Counted from the first letter of the stretch, positions 32,191-44,149 are shown. The stretch: 64,000 nucleotides of DNA from Syngnathus acus (GCF_901709675.1 NC_051095.1:26767956-26831955); one strand, 5' to 3'. Translations and numbers: made by a program. The notes: a model not told the origin generated them from the letters alone.

Positions 32191-34639
32191 TCCTGCCGGT
32201 GGGACATGCCCGGAACACCTCCCAGGGGAGGCGTCCTGGAGGCATCCTAATGAGATGCTCTAGCAGCGCCTCGACTCCAAGTCCCTCAAGGATGACCAAG
32301 CTTCTCACCCTATCTCTCAGGGAGAGCCCGGACACCCTGCGGAGGAAACTCATTTCTGCCGCTTGTATCCGGGATCTCGTTCTTTCGGTCACAACCCATA
32401 GCTCATGACGATAGGTGAGGGTAGAAGCGTAGATTGACCGATAAATCGAGAGCTTTGCCTTTCAGCTCAACTCTCTCTTCACAAAGACTGACCGGTACAG
32501 AATCTGCATCACAGCAGGCGCTGCACCGATCCGCCTGTCGATCTCACGCTTCATCCTGCCTTCGTTCGTGAACAAGACCCCAAGATACTTGAACTCCTCC
32601 ACTTGGGTCAGGATCTCATCTCCGACCCGGAGAGGGCATTCCACTCTTTTCCGACTGAGGACCATGGTCTCAGATTTGGAGGTGCTGACAGAGATACAAT
32701 GCTGATTTCACCAAACAGGACACCCTCAAACCCTCGGCTGCGCCTGGAAATTCTGTCCATAAAAGTTATGAACAGAATAGGTGACAAAGGGTAGCCTTTG
32801 CAGAGTTCAACCCTCACTGGAAACGACTCCGACTTACTGCCAGAAATGCGGACCAAACTCTGGCATCGATGATACAGGGACTGAACTGCCCCTATCAATT
32901 GGTTTGGCACCCCGTACTCCCGAAGCACCGCCCACAGAACTCCCCAAGGGACACAGTCGAACGCCTTCTCCATGTCCACAAAACACATGTAGACTGGTTG
33001 AGTGAACTCCCATGCACCCTCGAGGATCCTGCCAAGGGTATAGAGCTGGTCCACTGTTCCACGGCCAGGACAAAAGTCACACTGCTCCTCCTGAATCCGA
33101 GTTTCGACCTCCCGATTGACCCTCCTCTCCAGCATCCCTGAATAGACCTTCCCTGGAAGCCTGAGGAGTGTGATTCCTCTGTATTTGGAACACACCCTCT
33201 GGTCCCCCTTCTTAAAAAGGGGGACCACCACCCTAGTCTGCCAATCCAGAGGCACTGTCCCCGATGTCCACGCAATGTTGTAGAGGCGTGTTTGCCAGGA
33301 CAGCCCCACAACATCCAGAGCCTTTAAGAACTCCAGGCGGATCTCATCCACCCTCGGGGCCTTGCCTCCGAGGAGCTTTTTAACTACCTCGGTGACTTCG
33401 ACCTCAGAGATTGGAGAGTCAACCTCAGAATCACCAGGCCCTGCTTCCACAATGGAAGGTGTGTCAGTGGAATTGACGAGGTCTTCGAAGTATTCTCCCC
33501 ACCGACTCACGACGTCCCGAGCCGAGGTCAGCAGCACGGCGTCTCCACTGTAAATATGGGTTGACGGTGCACTGCTTCCCCCTCCTGAGACGCCGAATGG
33601 TGGACCAGAATTTCCTCGAAGCAGTCCAGAAGTCATTCTCCATGGCCTCGCCTCAGCAACCGCCGAGGCCGTGTTCTGCTTGGCCATCCAGTAACTGTCG
33701 GCTTTCTCCGGAGTCCCACAGGCCTTCTTCAGCTTGACGGCATCCCTTACCGCCGGTGTCCACCAGCGGCTTCGGGGGTTGCCGCCACGACAGGCACCGA
33801 TCACCTTACGACCACAGCTTCGGTTGGCTGACTCAACAATGGAGGCACGGAACATGGTCCACTTGGACTCAATGTCCCCCGCCTCCTCCGGGACCTGGAA
33901 GAAGCTCTGCTGGAGGTGAGAGTTGAAGCTCTTTCTGACAGGGGATTCTGCCAGACGTTACCAGCAGACCCTCACAGTATGTTTGGGTCTGCCAGGTCCG
34001 ACCGGCATCTTCCCCCACCATCGGAGCCAACCCACCACCAGGTGGTGATCAGTTAATAGCTCCACCCCTCTCTTCACCCAATGACACAACGACAAAGTCG
34101 ATCATCGAACTGCGGCCGAGGGTGTCCTGGTGCCAAGTGCACACATGAACACCATTATGATTGAACATGGCACAGAAGTCCAGTAATAGAACACCGCTCG
34201 GGTTCTGGTCGGGGGGGCCGTTCCTCCCAATCACGCCCTTCCAGGTCTCACTGTCATTGCCCACGTAAGCATTGAAGTCACCCAGCAGAACGATAGAGTC
34301 CCCAGAAGGAGCGCTCTCCAGCACTTCTTCCAAGAACTCCAAAAATGGTGGGTACTGTGAGCTACCATTTGGTGCATAGACAGGAACAACAGTCAGGACC
34401 TGCCCTCCTACCCGAAGGCGGAGGGAGGCTACCCTCTCATTCACCAAGGTGAACCCCAATGTGCAGGCGCCCAGCCATGGGGCAATAAGTATGCCCACAT
34501 CTGCTTGACGCCTCTTACCATGGGCAAATCCAGAGTGGAAGAGAGTACAGCCCCTCTCAAGAGGAGTTGTACCAGAACCCAAACTGTGTGTGGAGACAAG
34601 TCCGACTATGTCTCGTTGTACGTTTTCTGCCTCGCACAC
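32191..34639 (-). pseudogene. Rex3 endonuclease and RT remnants (minus strand)
   Basis: Endonuclease text (34049-34639) includes [51 protein letters not shown] and [11 protein letters not shown], and breaks before the catalytic His region. RT text (32608-33855) includes GGKAPRVDEIRLEFL, DWQTRVVVPLFKKGD, KYRGITLLRLPGKVY, FVDMEKAFDCVPWG and ELCKGYPLSPILF. The segment with the FADD box is deleted around 32695-32715. The tail with EEFKYLGVLFTNE follows in another frame. More decayed than the 8563 copy. Confidence 0.85.
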
Positions 34640-35041
34640 CAGCTCAGGCTCCTTTCCTGCCAGAGAGGTGACATTCCATGTCCCAAGAGCCAGCTTCTGT
34701 AGCCAGGGATCAGACCGCCATGGTCCCCGCCTTTGGCCGCCGCCCAGCTAACTTAGCACGCGACCCCTTTGGGAAGGGGGATCCACGTTGCCTTTTCGGA
34801 CTGTGCCTGGCCGGGGCCCATTAGCGAAGGCCCCGCCACCAGACCTGGCTCCAGAGGGGGGCCCCGGTGACCCGTGTCCGGGCAAGGGAAAACGACGTCC
34901 ATTTTCATGCCTTAATTTGAGTCAGAAAAAAACCTGGGTTCAGAAGACAAATGGCAAAAATGGATGGACTATAGAAAAAGGAGACGATGACACCACGATT
35001 GAATAAGGACTGGATGTAATAATGATTTATTTAGACATATA

Positions 35042-36373
35042 CCATATTGGCCCAAATATAAGACGATGTTTTTTGCATTGAAATAAGACCGAAAAAGTGG
35101 GGGTCGTCTTACATTCGGGGTCTAGACATTATACCCATTCACTTGTGCGCAGCTGTAAGTTAAATGTTTGCTGGTATCGACTGAGTATGTTGCTGTGATC
35201 GTGTGCGTCTTTGACACAAAGTGAGGATATACATTTCATTGTTACTACTGTCCACTGTTGTGCCGTTTGTCCGATTGCGGTTTGCTTTGTGTGGGCGCCG
35301 TTTGATTAACAGCTCCGGCGCGCTCCTTTAAGTTTGCCTCGCATCGTACGAGTAGCCGTTACGCAGCGGCACGGCAACTAACGGTCGCCAGCAAATGTAT
35401 TTTGTTGTCTCGATGACTTATGTTTGGTGTGTTGCCGAGAGTATTTCATTTATGGTTATTTAGTATAGCGGAACCGTTACGCGCAGTTAGTTATGTAATG
35501 TGTGCCGTCTACTACTGTTGTATGACGTCAGAAGTTGAGCGTTGACTTACGTGTTGTATTTCTGTCTGTTGCAGAACCACACACACACACACACACACAC
35601 ATAACACACACACACCTACACACACAGACACACACACACACCCCACACACCCTTCACATGCTTTATACAATAATCACACACACAAGAATCACATTCACAC
35701 ACCCAAAGACTCAGCCATGTACACTACACACACCTGCTCTCACATCCTTATGACCAAACTTATGCCTATACCCTTTTGCCAGTTTGCCTGTATGCCCCTA
35801 TGAGCCACAGTGCCTGTTACTTCTTTGCCAATAATTCAGTAAAGCAATCAAAACTGGACCACGTCTTCCCTCCTGTGTTCTGACCGACACCCGGGGGCGA
35901 AAAGAGCATAACCATCCGAGCCAATACAGCTCCCAAACAATAGCAGTAGCAGTTTGCATTATTGTATTTCAATGTTTTTCCTTATTCAGATTTGTTTCAA
36001 GACTACAGTTACAGTTAGGCTTCTCTTTGATGGTTAATGCAGTTATTGCAATTTTGTTGTTTTATCACAGTAGATTGGTTTATTTACATTTCAAAAACCA
36101 GAAGCCATTCATTTACAAATGTCATTGCACTTTAGTTTACATATTTAAATGTTCAGATATTAAGATGTGATAGACAGTTTTTGCATGATTTGAATGAGGC
36201 AAAATAACATGCTTTTTCTCTCGAATATATTGTTATAATCGTTTCTTTCAGACGTAATCATTTTCTGTATAAAAATTAAATTTGGTGTTCAAAAAGTCTT
36301 TTTTCTAACTTGAGTCTTGAAAAAGAGGGGGTCGTCTTATAATCAAGGTCGTCTTATATTCGGGCCAATACGG
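35042..36373. mobile_element. pogo/Tigger-like MITE (GGCCCGAATATAAGAC family), copy 1
   Basis: The left end reads CCATATTGGCCCAAATATAAG after TA. The right end reads CTTATATTCGGGCCAATACGG before TA. It matches the copy at 48971-49760 except for an internal ~800 bp insertion. Terminal inverted repeats and TA duplication fit the mariner/pogo group. No transposase frame remains. Confidence 0.75.
35145..35952. other. Insertion within the MITE, (CA)n-rich, unclassified
   Basis: Compared with the copy at 48971-49760, this segment is extra. It contains GTTGCAG, a (CA)n microsatellite (35577-35720) and CAGTAAAGCAATCAAAACTGG followed by CCTCCTGTGTTCTGACC. It ends near TCCCAAACAATAGCAG. The right half has the feel of an LTR U5 region, but no ends or target duplication could be fixed. 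The HT-repeat frame at 35535-35753 is microsatellite translation. Confidence 0.4.
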
Positions 36374-36639
36374 TATGTTTGCCCCCAACACTGTAATTTG
36401 GTAACTAGTAACAAGCAGCACTCTAAATTTACTTACACTCTGATGTTCTGCACTAAGCCCGTTGAACAAATCCAACTGTAAATTTGTCAAAACAGCCTCA
36501 AGACGTCATGCCCTCCGTCGAATTTGGTGACTTTTCTGCATAAGGCGTGGTTGTTATGGTGCTGCCAATTCTGATGGTGCTCCGTGACAATAAAAACTGC
36601 TATAACTTAACCCTGATGATCCTATCTTCTCCATCTCCC

Positions 36640-37854
36640 CCAAACACACCAGGCAGGTCCGAGATACTGTTGTGGAGAAGTTAAAAGCCGGATTTGGATA
36701 CAAAAAGATTTCCCAAGCTTTAAACATCTCAAGGAGCACTGTGCAAGCAATTATATTGAAATGGAAGGAGTATCAGACCACTGCAAATCTACCAAGACCC
36801 GGCCGTCCCTCCAAACTTTCATCTCAAACAAAGAGAAGACTGATCAGAGATGCAGCCAAGAGGCCCATGATCACGCTGGATGAACTGCAGATAACTACAG
36901 CTGAGGTGGGAGAGTCTGTCCATAGGACAACAATCAGTCGTGCACTGCAAAAATAAGGCCTTTATGGAAGAGTGGCAAGAAGAAAGCCATTTCTCAAAGA
37001 TATCCATAAAAAGACTCGTTTAAAGTTTGCCACAAGCCACCTGGGAGACACACCAAACATGTGGAAGAAGGTGCTCTGGTCAGATGAAACCAAAATCGAA
37101 CTTTTTGGCCACAATGCAAAACGATATGTTTGGTGTAAAAGCAACACAGCTCATCACCCTGAACACACCATCCCCACTGTCAAACATGGTGGTGGCAGCA
37201 TCATGGTTTGGGCCTGCTTTTCTTCAGCAGGGACAGGGAAGATGGCTAAAATTGATGGGAAGATGGATGGAGCCAAATACAGGACCATTCTGGAAGAAAA
37301 CCTGTTGGAGTCTGCAAAAGACCTGAGACTGGGACGGAGATTTATCTTCCAACAGTACAATGATCCAAAACATAAAGCCAAATCTACAATGGAATGGTTC
37401 ACAAATAGACGTATCCAGGTGTTAGAATGGCCAAGTCAAAGTCCAGACCTGAATCCAATCGAGAAACTGTGGAAAGAGCTGAAGACTGCTGTTCACAAAC
37501 GCTCTCCATCCAACCTCACTGAGCTCGAGCTGTTTTGCAAGGAAGAATGGGCAAGAATTCCAGTCTCTCGATGTGCAAAACTGATAGAGACTTGCAGCTG
37601 TAATTGCAGCAAAAGGTGGCGCTACAGAGTATTAGCGCAAGGGGGCCGAATAATATTGCACGCCCCACTTTTCAGTTTTTTATTTGTTAAAAAAGTTTAA
37701 ATTATCCAATAAATTTCGTTCCACTTCACGATTGTGTCCCACTTGTTGTTGATTCTTGACAAAAAATTAAAATTTTATATCTTTATGTTTGAAGCCTGAA
37801 ATGTGGCGAAATGTTGAAAGGTTCAAGGGGGCCGAATACTTTCGCAAGGCACTG
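36640..37854 (+). mobile_element. Tc1-like transposon, left end missing
   Basis: The right terminus GGGGGCCGAATACTTTCGCA through GGCACTG before TA (37855-37856) is the common fish Tc1 end. The expected reverse-complement left terminus is absent. Sequence before 36640 belongs to another repeat, so the 5' end was lost. It lies in slc7a11 intron 1. Confidence 0.85.
36672..37660 (+). pseudogene. Tc1-like transposase (DD34E), stop and frameshift
   Basis: The N-terminal HTH has VVEKLKAGFGYKKISQAL and RSTVQAIILKWKEY, followed by the second HTH GRPSKLSSQTKRRLIRDA. An in-frame stop lies at 36954-36956. The catalytic domain resumes in the same frame: LWSDETKIELFG (first Asp), KHGGGSIMVWACFSSAG, QYNDPKHKAKST (second Asp) and [14 protein letters not shown] (Glu). 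The end degenerates after CAKLIETC. All three catalytic residues are present, but the stop splits the protein. It would cut and paste the element at TA sites. Confidence 0.88.
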
Positions 37855-37856
37855 TA

Positions 37857-38650
37857 TGTGCTCGTAAGGCCTTCATGATGCTAAAACATTAAGTTTGTTA
37901 GTTTTCGCTGTTCCCATGGTAACACAAAGTTTCCCAAGAAAACAATGCTTAGTTTGAGGGTCTAAACGTTAGCAGAAATTCATGAATGTTTGAACACACA
38001 TCAAGGCTGGCAATTCTTTTTTTTTTAATGAAACAGCCATGGTTGTACATTTCACCTAGATCTATGATTTTTTTTCATTTACAAATAGCCCAAGACCTAC
38101 AAAAAAGTCTCTGAGCCATATGCTAAACTTAAAAGGAAATCAGCCATTCTGAATTTACTTTAAAATATGGTATTGCCTTGACTACAAAAACTGCTTTAAC
38201 TTAAACCACACGATCTAAATTTGACACATTTGATGAGTCGAGGGCTCAAGTCATCTAGGATTTTTATATTTTTATCATAGTGGTAGCGCCACCTACTGGG
38301 CAAAGTAAATAAATGTATTATTCTTTGATGTTTTTCTTCATATTTGCTCAGAAAAGTTTTTTCACCCTCATGAAGCTAAAAAGATGATCATAAGTTTTTG
38401 CAAAACGCTGTTGACGTGGCCACAGAGAGTTCACCAAGAAAAAACGCTCAGTTTCAGTGTCTCAGCGTAGTTTTGACTTTAAAAGCTTATATAAAATCAT
38501 CCAATGATATTGATTGTAGGGGAAAAAAAAGCAAGATTTTTTCTGCTGATGAAGAAAATCCATCCGTTCTCAACACCACTTTTCCTGTTTTAATGAAAAT
38601 TTTGTTATCTTTGTCTGTCTTTTTTAAAGCTCAGGAAAAAAAATGAGACT
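37857..38650. repeat. Unclassified interspersed repeat ('repeat X'), copy 1
   Basis: Blocks such as GCCATGGTTGTACATTTCAC, AGCCCAAGACCTAC and GAGCCATATGCTAAACTT recur in diverged form at 45950-46590. The stretch 36500-36639, with AAAACTGCTATAACTTAA, resembles 38186-38208, suggesting the Tc1 landed inside this repeat. It has no coding capacity, and ends and family were not recognised. Confidence 0.5.
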
Positions 38651-38696
38651 CTCACTTTAGTCTCATTCGAGTTTTAGTTTTATAATAATAATAATA

Positions 38697-40274
38697 CAGT
38701 GCTCAAAAAATTAAAGGAACAGTTTTTTATCAGGGAATGGCATGAATTCAATTAGACTTTGCTGATAAGGTTTTGGTCAGGTACGTGGCAGAGGGGGTTG
38801 TTAATCAGTTTCAGCTGCATTAATGTTGATGGAATTAACAACAGGTAAGCTAGAGAGGCAACAACGAGATGGTCCCCAAAACAGGACTGATTTTGCAGGT
38901 GGAGGCCATTTCAAGTTCCTCCCTTTTGATCTTTTTTAACTGTTTTTCCACAAGTGTTGGGTTTAGCTAGTCATTATCACGACTGGGAGCATGAGGCGAT
39001 TTCTTAACCCTCCTGAAGTTGCGCAGATTGTCCAACTCCTCCAGGATGGCACATCCATGCGTGCTGTTGCAAGAAGATTTGATGTGTCTCCCAGTACAAT
39101 CTCCAGAGCATGGAGGAGATTCCAGGAGACAGGCAGTTACTCTAGGAGAGCTGGACAGGGCCGTAGACGGTCCTCATTCCATCAGCAGGACCGATATCTG
39201 CTGCTTTGTGCAAGGAGGAAAAGGTTGAGCACTGCCCGAGCCCTACAGAATGACCTCCAGCAGGCTACTGGTGTGAATGTCTCTGCCCAAACAGTCAGAA
39301 ACAGACTTCACGAGGGTGGCCTCAAGGCACGACGTCCTGTAGTGTTTCCTGTGCTCATTGCTCAGCACCGTGGAGCTCGATTGGCATTTGCCATAGAACA
39401 CCAGAATTGGCAAGTCCGCCACTGGCGCCCTGTGCTTTTCACAGATGAGAGCAGGTTTACCCAGAGCACCTGTGATAGACGTGAAAGGGTCTGGAGAAGC
39501 CAAGGAGAGCGCTATGCTGCCTGCAACATCATTCAGCATGATCAGTTTGGTGGTGGGTCAGTGATGGTCTGGGGAGGCATTTCCATGGAGGGACGAACAG
39601 ATCTCTACAGGCTAGAGAACGGCAGTCTGACTGCCATTAGGTATCGGGATGAAATCCTTGCAGCCATGGTCAGACCCTACGCTGGTGCAGTAGGTCCTGG
39701 GTTCCTCCTGATCCACAACAATGCCCGGCCTATTGTGGCAAGAGTATGCAGACAGTATCTGGAGGATGAAGGAATTGACACAATTGAATGGCCTTCACAA
39801 TCACCTGATCTAAACCCGATAGAACACCTCTGGGACATAATGTTTCGGTCCATCATACGCCGCCAGGTTGCTCCTCAGACTTAACAGGAGCTCACTGATG
39901 CCCTTAGACAGATCTGGGAGGACATCTCACAAGACACCATCCGTCGTCTCATTAGGAGCATGCCACGACGTTGTCAAGCATGCATACAAGCTCGTGGGGG
40001 CCACACAATATATTGAAAAGAATTTTGAGTTGCAGAAATTGAATTGAGGCAAAAAGGACGAGCCTGCCATATAATTTTTTCACTTTGATTTTTGGGGTGT
40101 ATGTATACTGACCTCTCTGTAGGCTGAAAACCTTTATTTCCATCAAAAGATGTGGCATCCTTTTGTTCCTGAGACATTAAACTGTCCATATCAGTATAGA
40201 TATCCCCCCAAAAAAATTTCACCATTGATATTTGATGTGTTTTCAAAGTGTTCATTTAATTTTTTTGAGCAGTG
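38697..40274 (+). mobile_element. Tc1-like transposon, full length, 1578 bp
   Basis: The left end CAGTGCTCAAAAAATTAAAG and right end TTTAATTTTTTTGAGCAGTG form inverted repeats, each flanked by TA (38695-38696 and 40275-40276). Length and single ORF are typical of fish Tc1-type elements. It lies in an AATAATAAT-rich site. Confidence 0.92.
38991..40016 (+). pseudogene. Tc1-like transposase with mutated catalytic Asp and a stop
   Basis: The frame is 342 codons from [10 protein letters not shown] to the stop at 40014. The paired HTH has [17 protein letters not shown] and [17 protein letters not shown]. The catalytic core has [12 protein letters not shown] (first Asp), [15 protein letters not shown], then [12 protein letters not shown], where family members normally have H-D-N-A-R-P, so the second Asp is Asn. 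[12 protein letters not shown] carries the Glu. A stop at 39882-39884 precedes the last 43 codons. Both changes should inactivate it, while the element ends are intact and could be mobilised in trans. Confidence 0.9.
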
Positions 40275-40279
40275 TAATA

Positions 40280-40548
40280 ATACATTTTATTCATAAGGCG
40301 CATTTCAAGGCACTCAAGGTCGCCGTACAAACATAAAATAGCATACACAAGTGAAAGAAAATAAGAATAAGAATACATTTATTTGTAAGGCGCCTTTCAA
40401 GGCACTCAAGGTCGCCGTACAGAGATAAAATAGCATACACAATTAAATATAAAAACAGCATAAAAGCAAGGAAACATCTGCAGCAGAATGATGGGTTCAA
40501 ACATATGCCTGCCTAAACAGGTGGGTTTTGAGGTGGGATGCTGTCAAT
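40280..40548 (-). mobile_element. L2-like LINE, 3' UTR part
   Basis: A motif TTTCAAGGCACTCAAGGTCG appears twice (40306 and 40397), and the stretch includes AGGTGGGTTTTGAGGTGGGA, both typical of the 3' UTR of fish L2-type LINEs read in reverse. It probably joins the fragment at 42805-43345; the sequence between is an insertion. Confidence 0.6.
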
Positions 40549-42804
40549 AGTGCACTTATCTGATGTAAGTGACCGGCTCTCCGTTTAAAGGGTAAAATTC
40601 TGTACTTTAGCCCCTCTGCAGTAACGCAGCCTGTAGGGGAGACGAGAATTGATTTAAGCTGGTACGGAATGAAGATTCGTTCCGAGTCTAACCGCTGTTC
40701 AGGTAACCAATCTATTGTTAGATCAATTCCGTCATTTCCAGACGCAGGTCCCGCTGAAATCAAAGAAACCCGAGGGTTGAGTAACTACTTTGTCAATACC
40801 CAGGATCTCCTCGATCACGGCCGTTTCAGCGGCTATCCTTTCCTATTAAGATTGTTGCTTTTGTTATCCGCTCGGAATAGTTTAGCTGTCTTTGTTAAGA
40901 CTGCGGGAACTCGTTTATTATCACTAGCGTACACTCACACTAGCTGAGCTTAAGGTAACGGTTTCGAACCAGATTCTGACACTCCCTGATGTCAAGGCTG
41001 TCTTCATTTAAAAAAGAACTGAACGGTTTAAAGTATGACTATGATAGAGAAACAAAAGAGATTTAAAGCATAAAAGATCAAAATAATCATTAATCGAAAT
41101 TAAATGATTATGAAGTAGAAATTTAATGAATAAGCAAGAAAGAGAATTACAAGTTTCAATTGTTCGAACAACTAACAATAATTTCAACTCACCATTCTCA
41201 ATAGAGCAAAAGTGATTCAGTCTCGAAGTTCTCTCGTTTGAAAACTCAAAAATAGAGTAAAAAGGGTGAGGCTAGAGGTCTAAAATGCTGTTTGGTGGAA
41301 AAGTCGAGTGATCAGTTCGCCTTGTTCCAAAATCCGAATTCTGTTTAAAAGAACAGGCTGGCCTAAAGAATGGAGATGACGACGCCCTAAAAATGGCTCC
41401 TCTCTCCTGCACCGAGGTCTGCATCTCCTAGCCTGTCTTTGAGCTTAAAATTTGACTAAATCCAATTTGAAGATAGTATAAATTCATCTTAACGGACCTA
41501 GGGTTTATCTCATAAAGAATGAAATCTATCTTTGTTTAATCAGCGTTCTTGACCCACGGCAGTAGCCACAGGGGCATACCCCTGACGGGAAGAGCCCACC
41601 GGGCGAGAGAGAGCGATGCTCTTTGTCCGAATGAACCTTTTATACCAGTCCAGTTCGTGGGTACTACGCCTGCTTGGTCACGTACCAGTTTTTTTCCATG
41701 ACGTCATACATTTTCCTCAGATGACCCAAATGCTTCCAGAATAGACTGGATCAACCGGATTCAACCAGATGAGGTGACCATGTTCTCACGGAAGTAACAA
41801 TTTTCTCAGGGATGCTTCATCCTGTTTCCCACTCCCAAATCTTGTCAACTGTCCATCAACGTGATATTTGTAAATGTTTTTTCTCTGACTTGTGTTCCGT
41901 CAAACAGCATTTTGTTTAGGCTTCAACTGGAAGAACGTGACCGAGGTCACGCTCATATGTGGGACCTCAGTCTTCCACCACTTAGTATCACCATTAACCC
42001 TTTCCGCCTCCTTGTCTTCGCTCACATTCATACGTTCATGTGTAAATGGAACATCAATATTACATACATGTTTGATACTGATCAAACATCGTGACAATAA
42101 TAACACATACTTTCACAATAGTCAATTTAACACATAATCATAACTATGATTGGGGATTCTCTTAGTTAGCAAGTTAAAACACTCAAGCATCTTCAAAACG
42201 TATTTTGACAAGCTGGTGACCTCTAGGTCAAGCTCAAGCGTGGGATTGCAGTCTTCCACCCACGGTACCACTGTCAGCCCCTTTTCCTTACTCAACTCTT
42301 AATACATTCATGTGTAAATGAAACATCAGTGCTATGATGCTGCTCAAGTTGCTACTAAATATACAATATTGCAAAGCAGAATAAAATAAAATATATTGCA
42401 GCTTACTCTAACTGTGATTAACATGTCTCATTCTCATCAAAATTGTGTGTTGCTGTGCCTCAGAACAAGTCTTCATCTAATCAATGACTTTTTAAACTAT
42501 TAATTTACTATGTTAGGTCAATCTGACTTTGGCACCATCTTCTGGTGAAATTTGGAACGGGAATGGAGGTTTACTGGTTCAACGAACAAATTCCCCTTTA
42601 CCAATTTAACAACAGTTAATTTTGAAGAACTAACTTTTAAGTAACCCCTACTCAGGCCCCCTTCTTTAGGTCCTCCATGTCAAGCTTTGAAATTTGGAAT
42701 TTCATCTTAGCCAATTCGTCTGGGCCAAATCCAATACACACTCACGCACCATCTTTTACCCTCCTATCCACCATGTAACTCAACAATGTGAACTGAAGAA
42801 TGGA
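40549..42804. mobile_element. Unclassified ~2.26 kb insertion splitting an L2-like LINE
   Basis: GTCAAT occurs at both borders (40543-40548 and 42805-42810), and the LINE text reads on across the gap. No transposase or retroviral frame is recognised. Two diverged direct repeats of about 120 bp occur at 41935-42060 and 42220-42335 (GTGACC...CAGTCTTCCACC). On the minus strand a CRE-like site and a TATA-like box sit in promoter-like spacing. It may be an LTR or a defective element; the ends are not TG/CA. The class is undetermined. Confidence 0.45.
41636..41706 (-). promoter_or_regulatory. Possible minus-strand promoter: CRE-like site and TATA box
   Basis: Read on the minus strand, TGACGTCA (41699-41706) lies 54 bases upstream of TATAAAAGG (41636-41644). 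This is a plausible Pol II core promoter and could belong to an LTR. No start site or downstream ORF confirms it. Confidence 0.35.
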
Positions 42805-43345
42805 GTCAATGTTTCTAATGTCAGGGGGGAGAGAGTTCCAGAGGCGAGGGGCAGAGCAACTGAAGGCTCTAGCCCCCATAGTGGACAGATGGAATGGGGG
42901 GACAGTGAGGGTGATAGTGGAGGCAGACCTTAGAGACCGGGTGGGAATGTAATGTGGAGGAGGTCTGACAGGTATCGAGGAGCGAGGTTATGGATGGCCT
43001 TGAATGTGTGGAGGAGAATTTTATAGTTAATGCGCTGTTTTATAGGAAGCCAGTGAACTTGGTGCAGAACAGGAGTGATGTGATGATGGACAGGGGTTCT
43101 GGTGATGGCGCGAGCAGCAGCATTTTCAACCAGTTGCAGTTTATGGAGGAGTTTGTAGGGGAGGCCGACAAGGATGGAGTTGCAATAATCCAGACGGGAG
43201 GTAACGAGAGAGTGGACCAGGATAGCAGTGCTGTTCGAGTGAGTGATGGACGGAGGCGGTTGATGTTACGGATGTGGAAATAGGAGGAATGGATGATGTT
43301 GTTGATGTGGGTGCTAAATGATGAGGTGCTGTCGAGGACGACAAA
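42805..43345 (-). pseudogene. L2-like LINE RT C-terminal remnant
   Basis: On the minus strand, [16 protein letters not shown] and [14 protein letters not shown] match the conserved region after the RT active site in L2-clade LINEs. Further pieces (the CNS-type RT end and a [19 protein letters not shown]-like stretch) appear after frame changes toward 42990. The rest of the LINE is missing. Its 3' UTR continues at 40280-40548 beyond the insertion. Confidence 0.7.
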
Positions 43346-43700
43346 CAAAAACGTTAAAAAAAAATGACCGGAGAGCAGCGGCAGCAAGCCGCGCCAGCGT
43401 TCACTCACATCCGGTAGACAGGTCAATCGCTACAACAGTCGGACAAGCTCAACTTTAACATTCGTTGCAAAACAATTTGAATACATAAAATCAGCATTAA
43501 TTGTGTAACCTACAAGTAAAGGTGCATGGGAATAACTTAAAATGACCACAATACTGCAGCGTTAGCTGTTTACGGTTAGCATAGCCTAGTAGTTTTCGCT
43601 ACAAGACGCATTTTCGTGCCGTTCGAATTATGTTCAATAAAACTAAATGCTGCTTCAACAGTTCCCTCAATGTACGAGTACGCCTTGTTCTGGTGGTCAA

Positions 43701-44085
43701 TGATAGCGGGTCCGGCATTGCTGGCACGAGGCCCGGCGATGCCGCGGGTCTGGCGACACTGGGGTGGGGCCCGATGGCGGCCGCGAGTCTGATGGCGCTG
43801 AGACGAGCTCCGACGGTGGCCACGGGTCCAGCACCACTAGGACGAGATCCGACGGCGGCCACGGGTCCGGCCCGTGATAGGGGTCCGGTCGATGATAGCG
43901 GGTCCGGCATTGCTGGCACGAGGCCCGGCGATGCCGCGGGTCCGGCGACGCTGGGGTGGGGCCCGATGGCGGCCGCAAGTCTGATGTCACTGAGACAAGC
44001 GCCGACGGCGGCCACGGGTCCGGCACCGCTAGGACGAGATCCGACGGCGGCCACGGGTCCGGCGCCGCTGGGATGAGGTCCGGCG
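43701..44085. repeat. 192-bp GC-rich tandem duplication
   Basis: TGATAGCGGGTCCGGCATTG, through GCCCGGCGATGCCGCGGGTC, starts at 43701 and again at 43893. Shorter units of the form GACGGCGGCCACGGGTCCGG recur within. Composition resembles the internal part of the LTR element at 30600-30720, so it may be a relic of that family. The long open frames on both strands (43599-44195) follow from the repeat. Confidence 0.75.
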
Positions 44086-44149
44086 ACGCTGGGGTGGATC
44101 CCGATGGCGCACGTGGGTCCGACGTCCCACAATATTTTGTCTAATATTT

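Larger units (their letters stand above)
31736..34905 (-). mobile_element. Rex3-type RTE LINE, reverse orientation, interrupted near its 3' end
   Basis: The 3' end at 31736 (TCCATCCATCTTC, reverse of the GATG tail) and the 5' UTR to about 34905 match the copy at 8563-11921. A composite insertion with loss of Rex3 sequence lies at 31849-32190. It sits in slc7a11 intron 1, in the same orientation as the gene. Confidence 0.9.

Noticed and set aside
35535-35753. His/Thr-repeat frame
   Set aside because: It is a translation of the (CA)n microsatellite.
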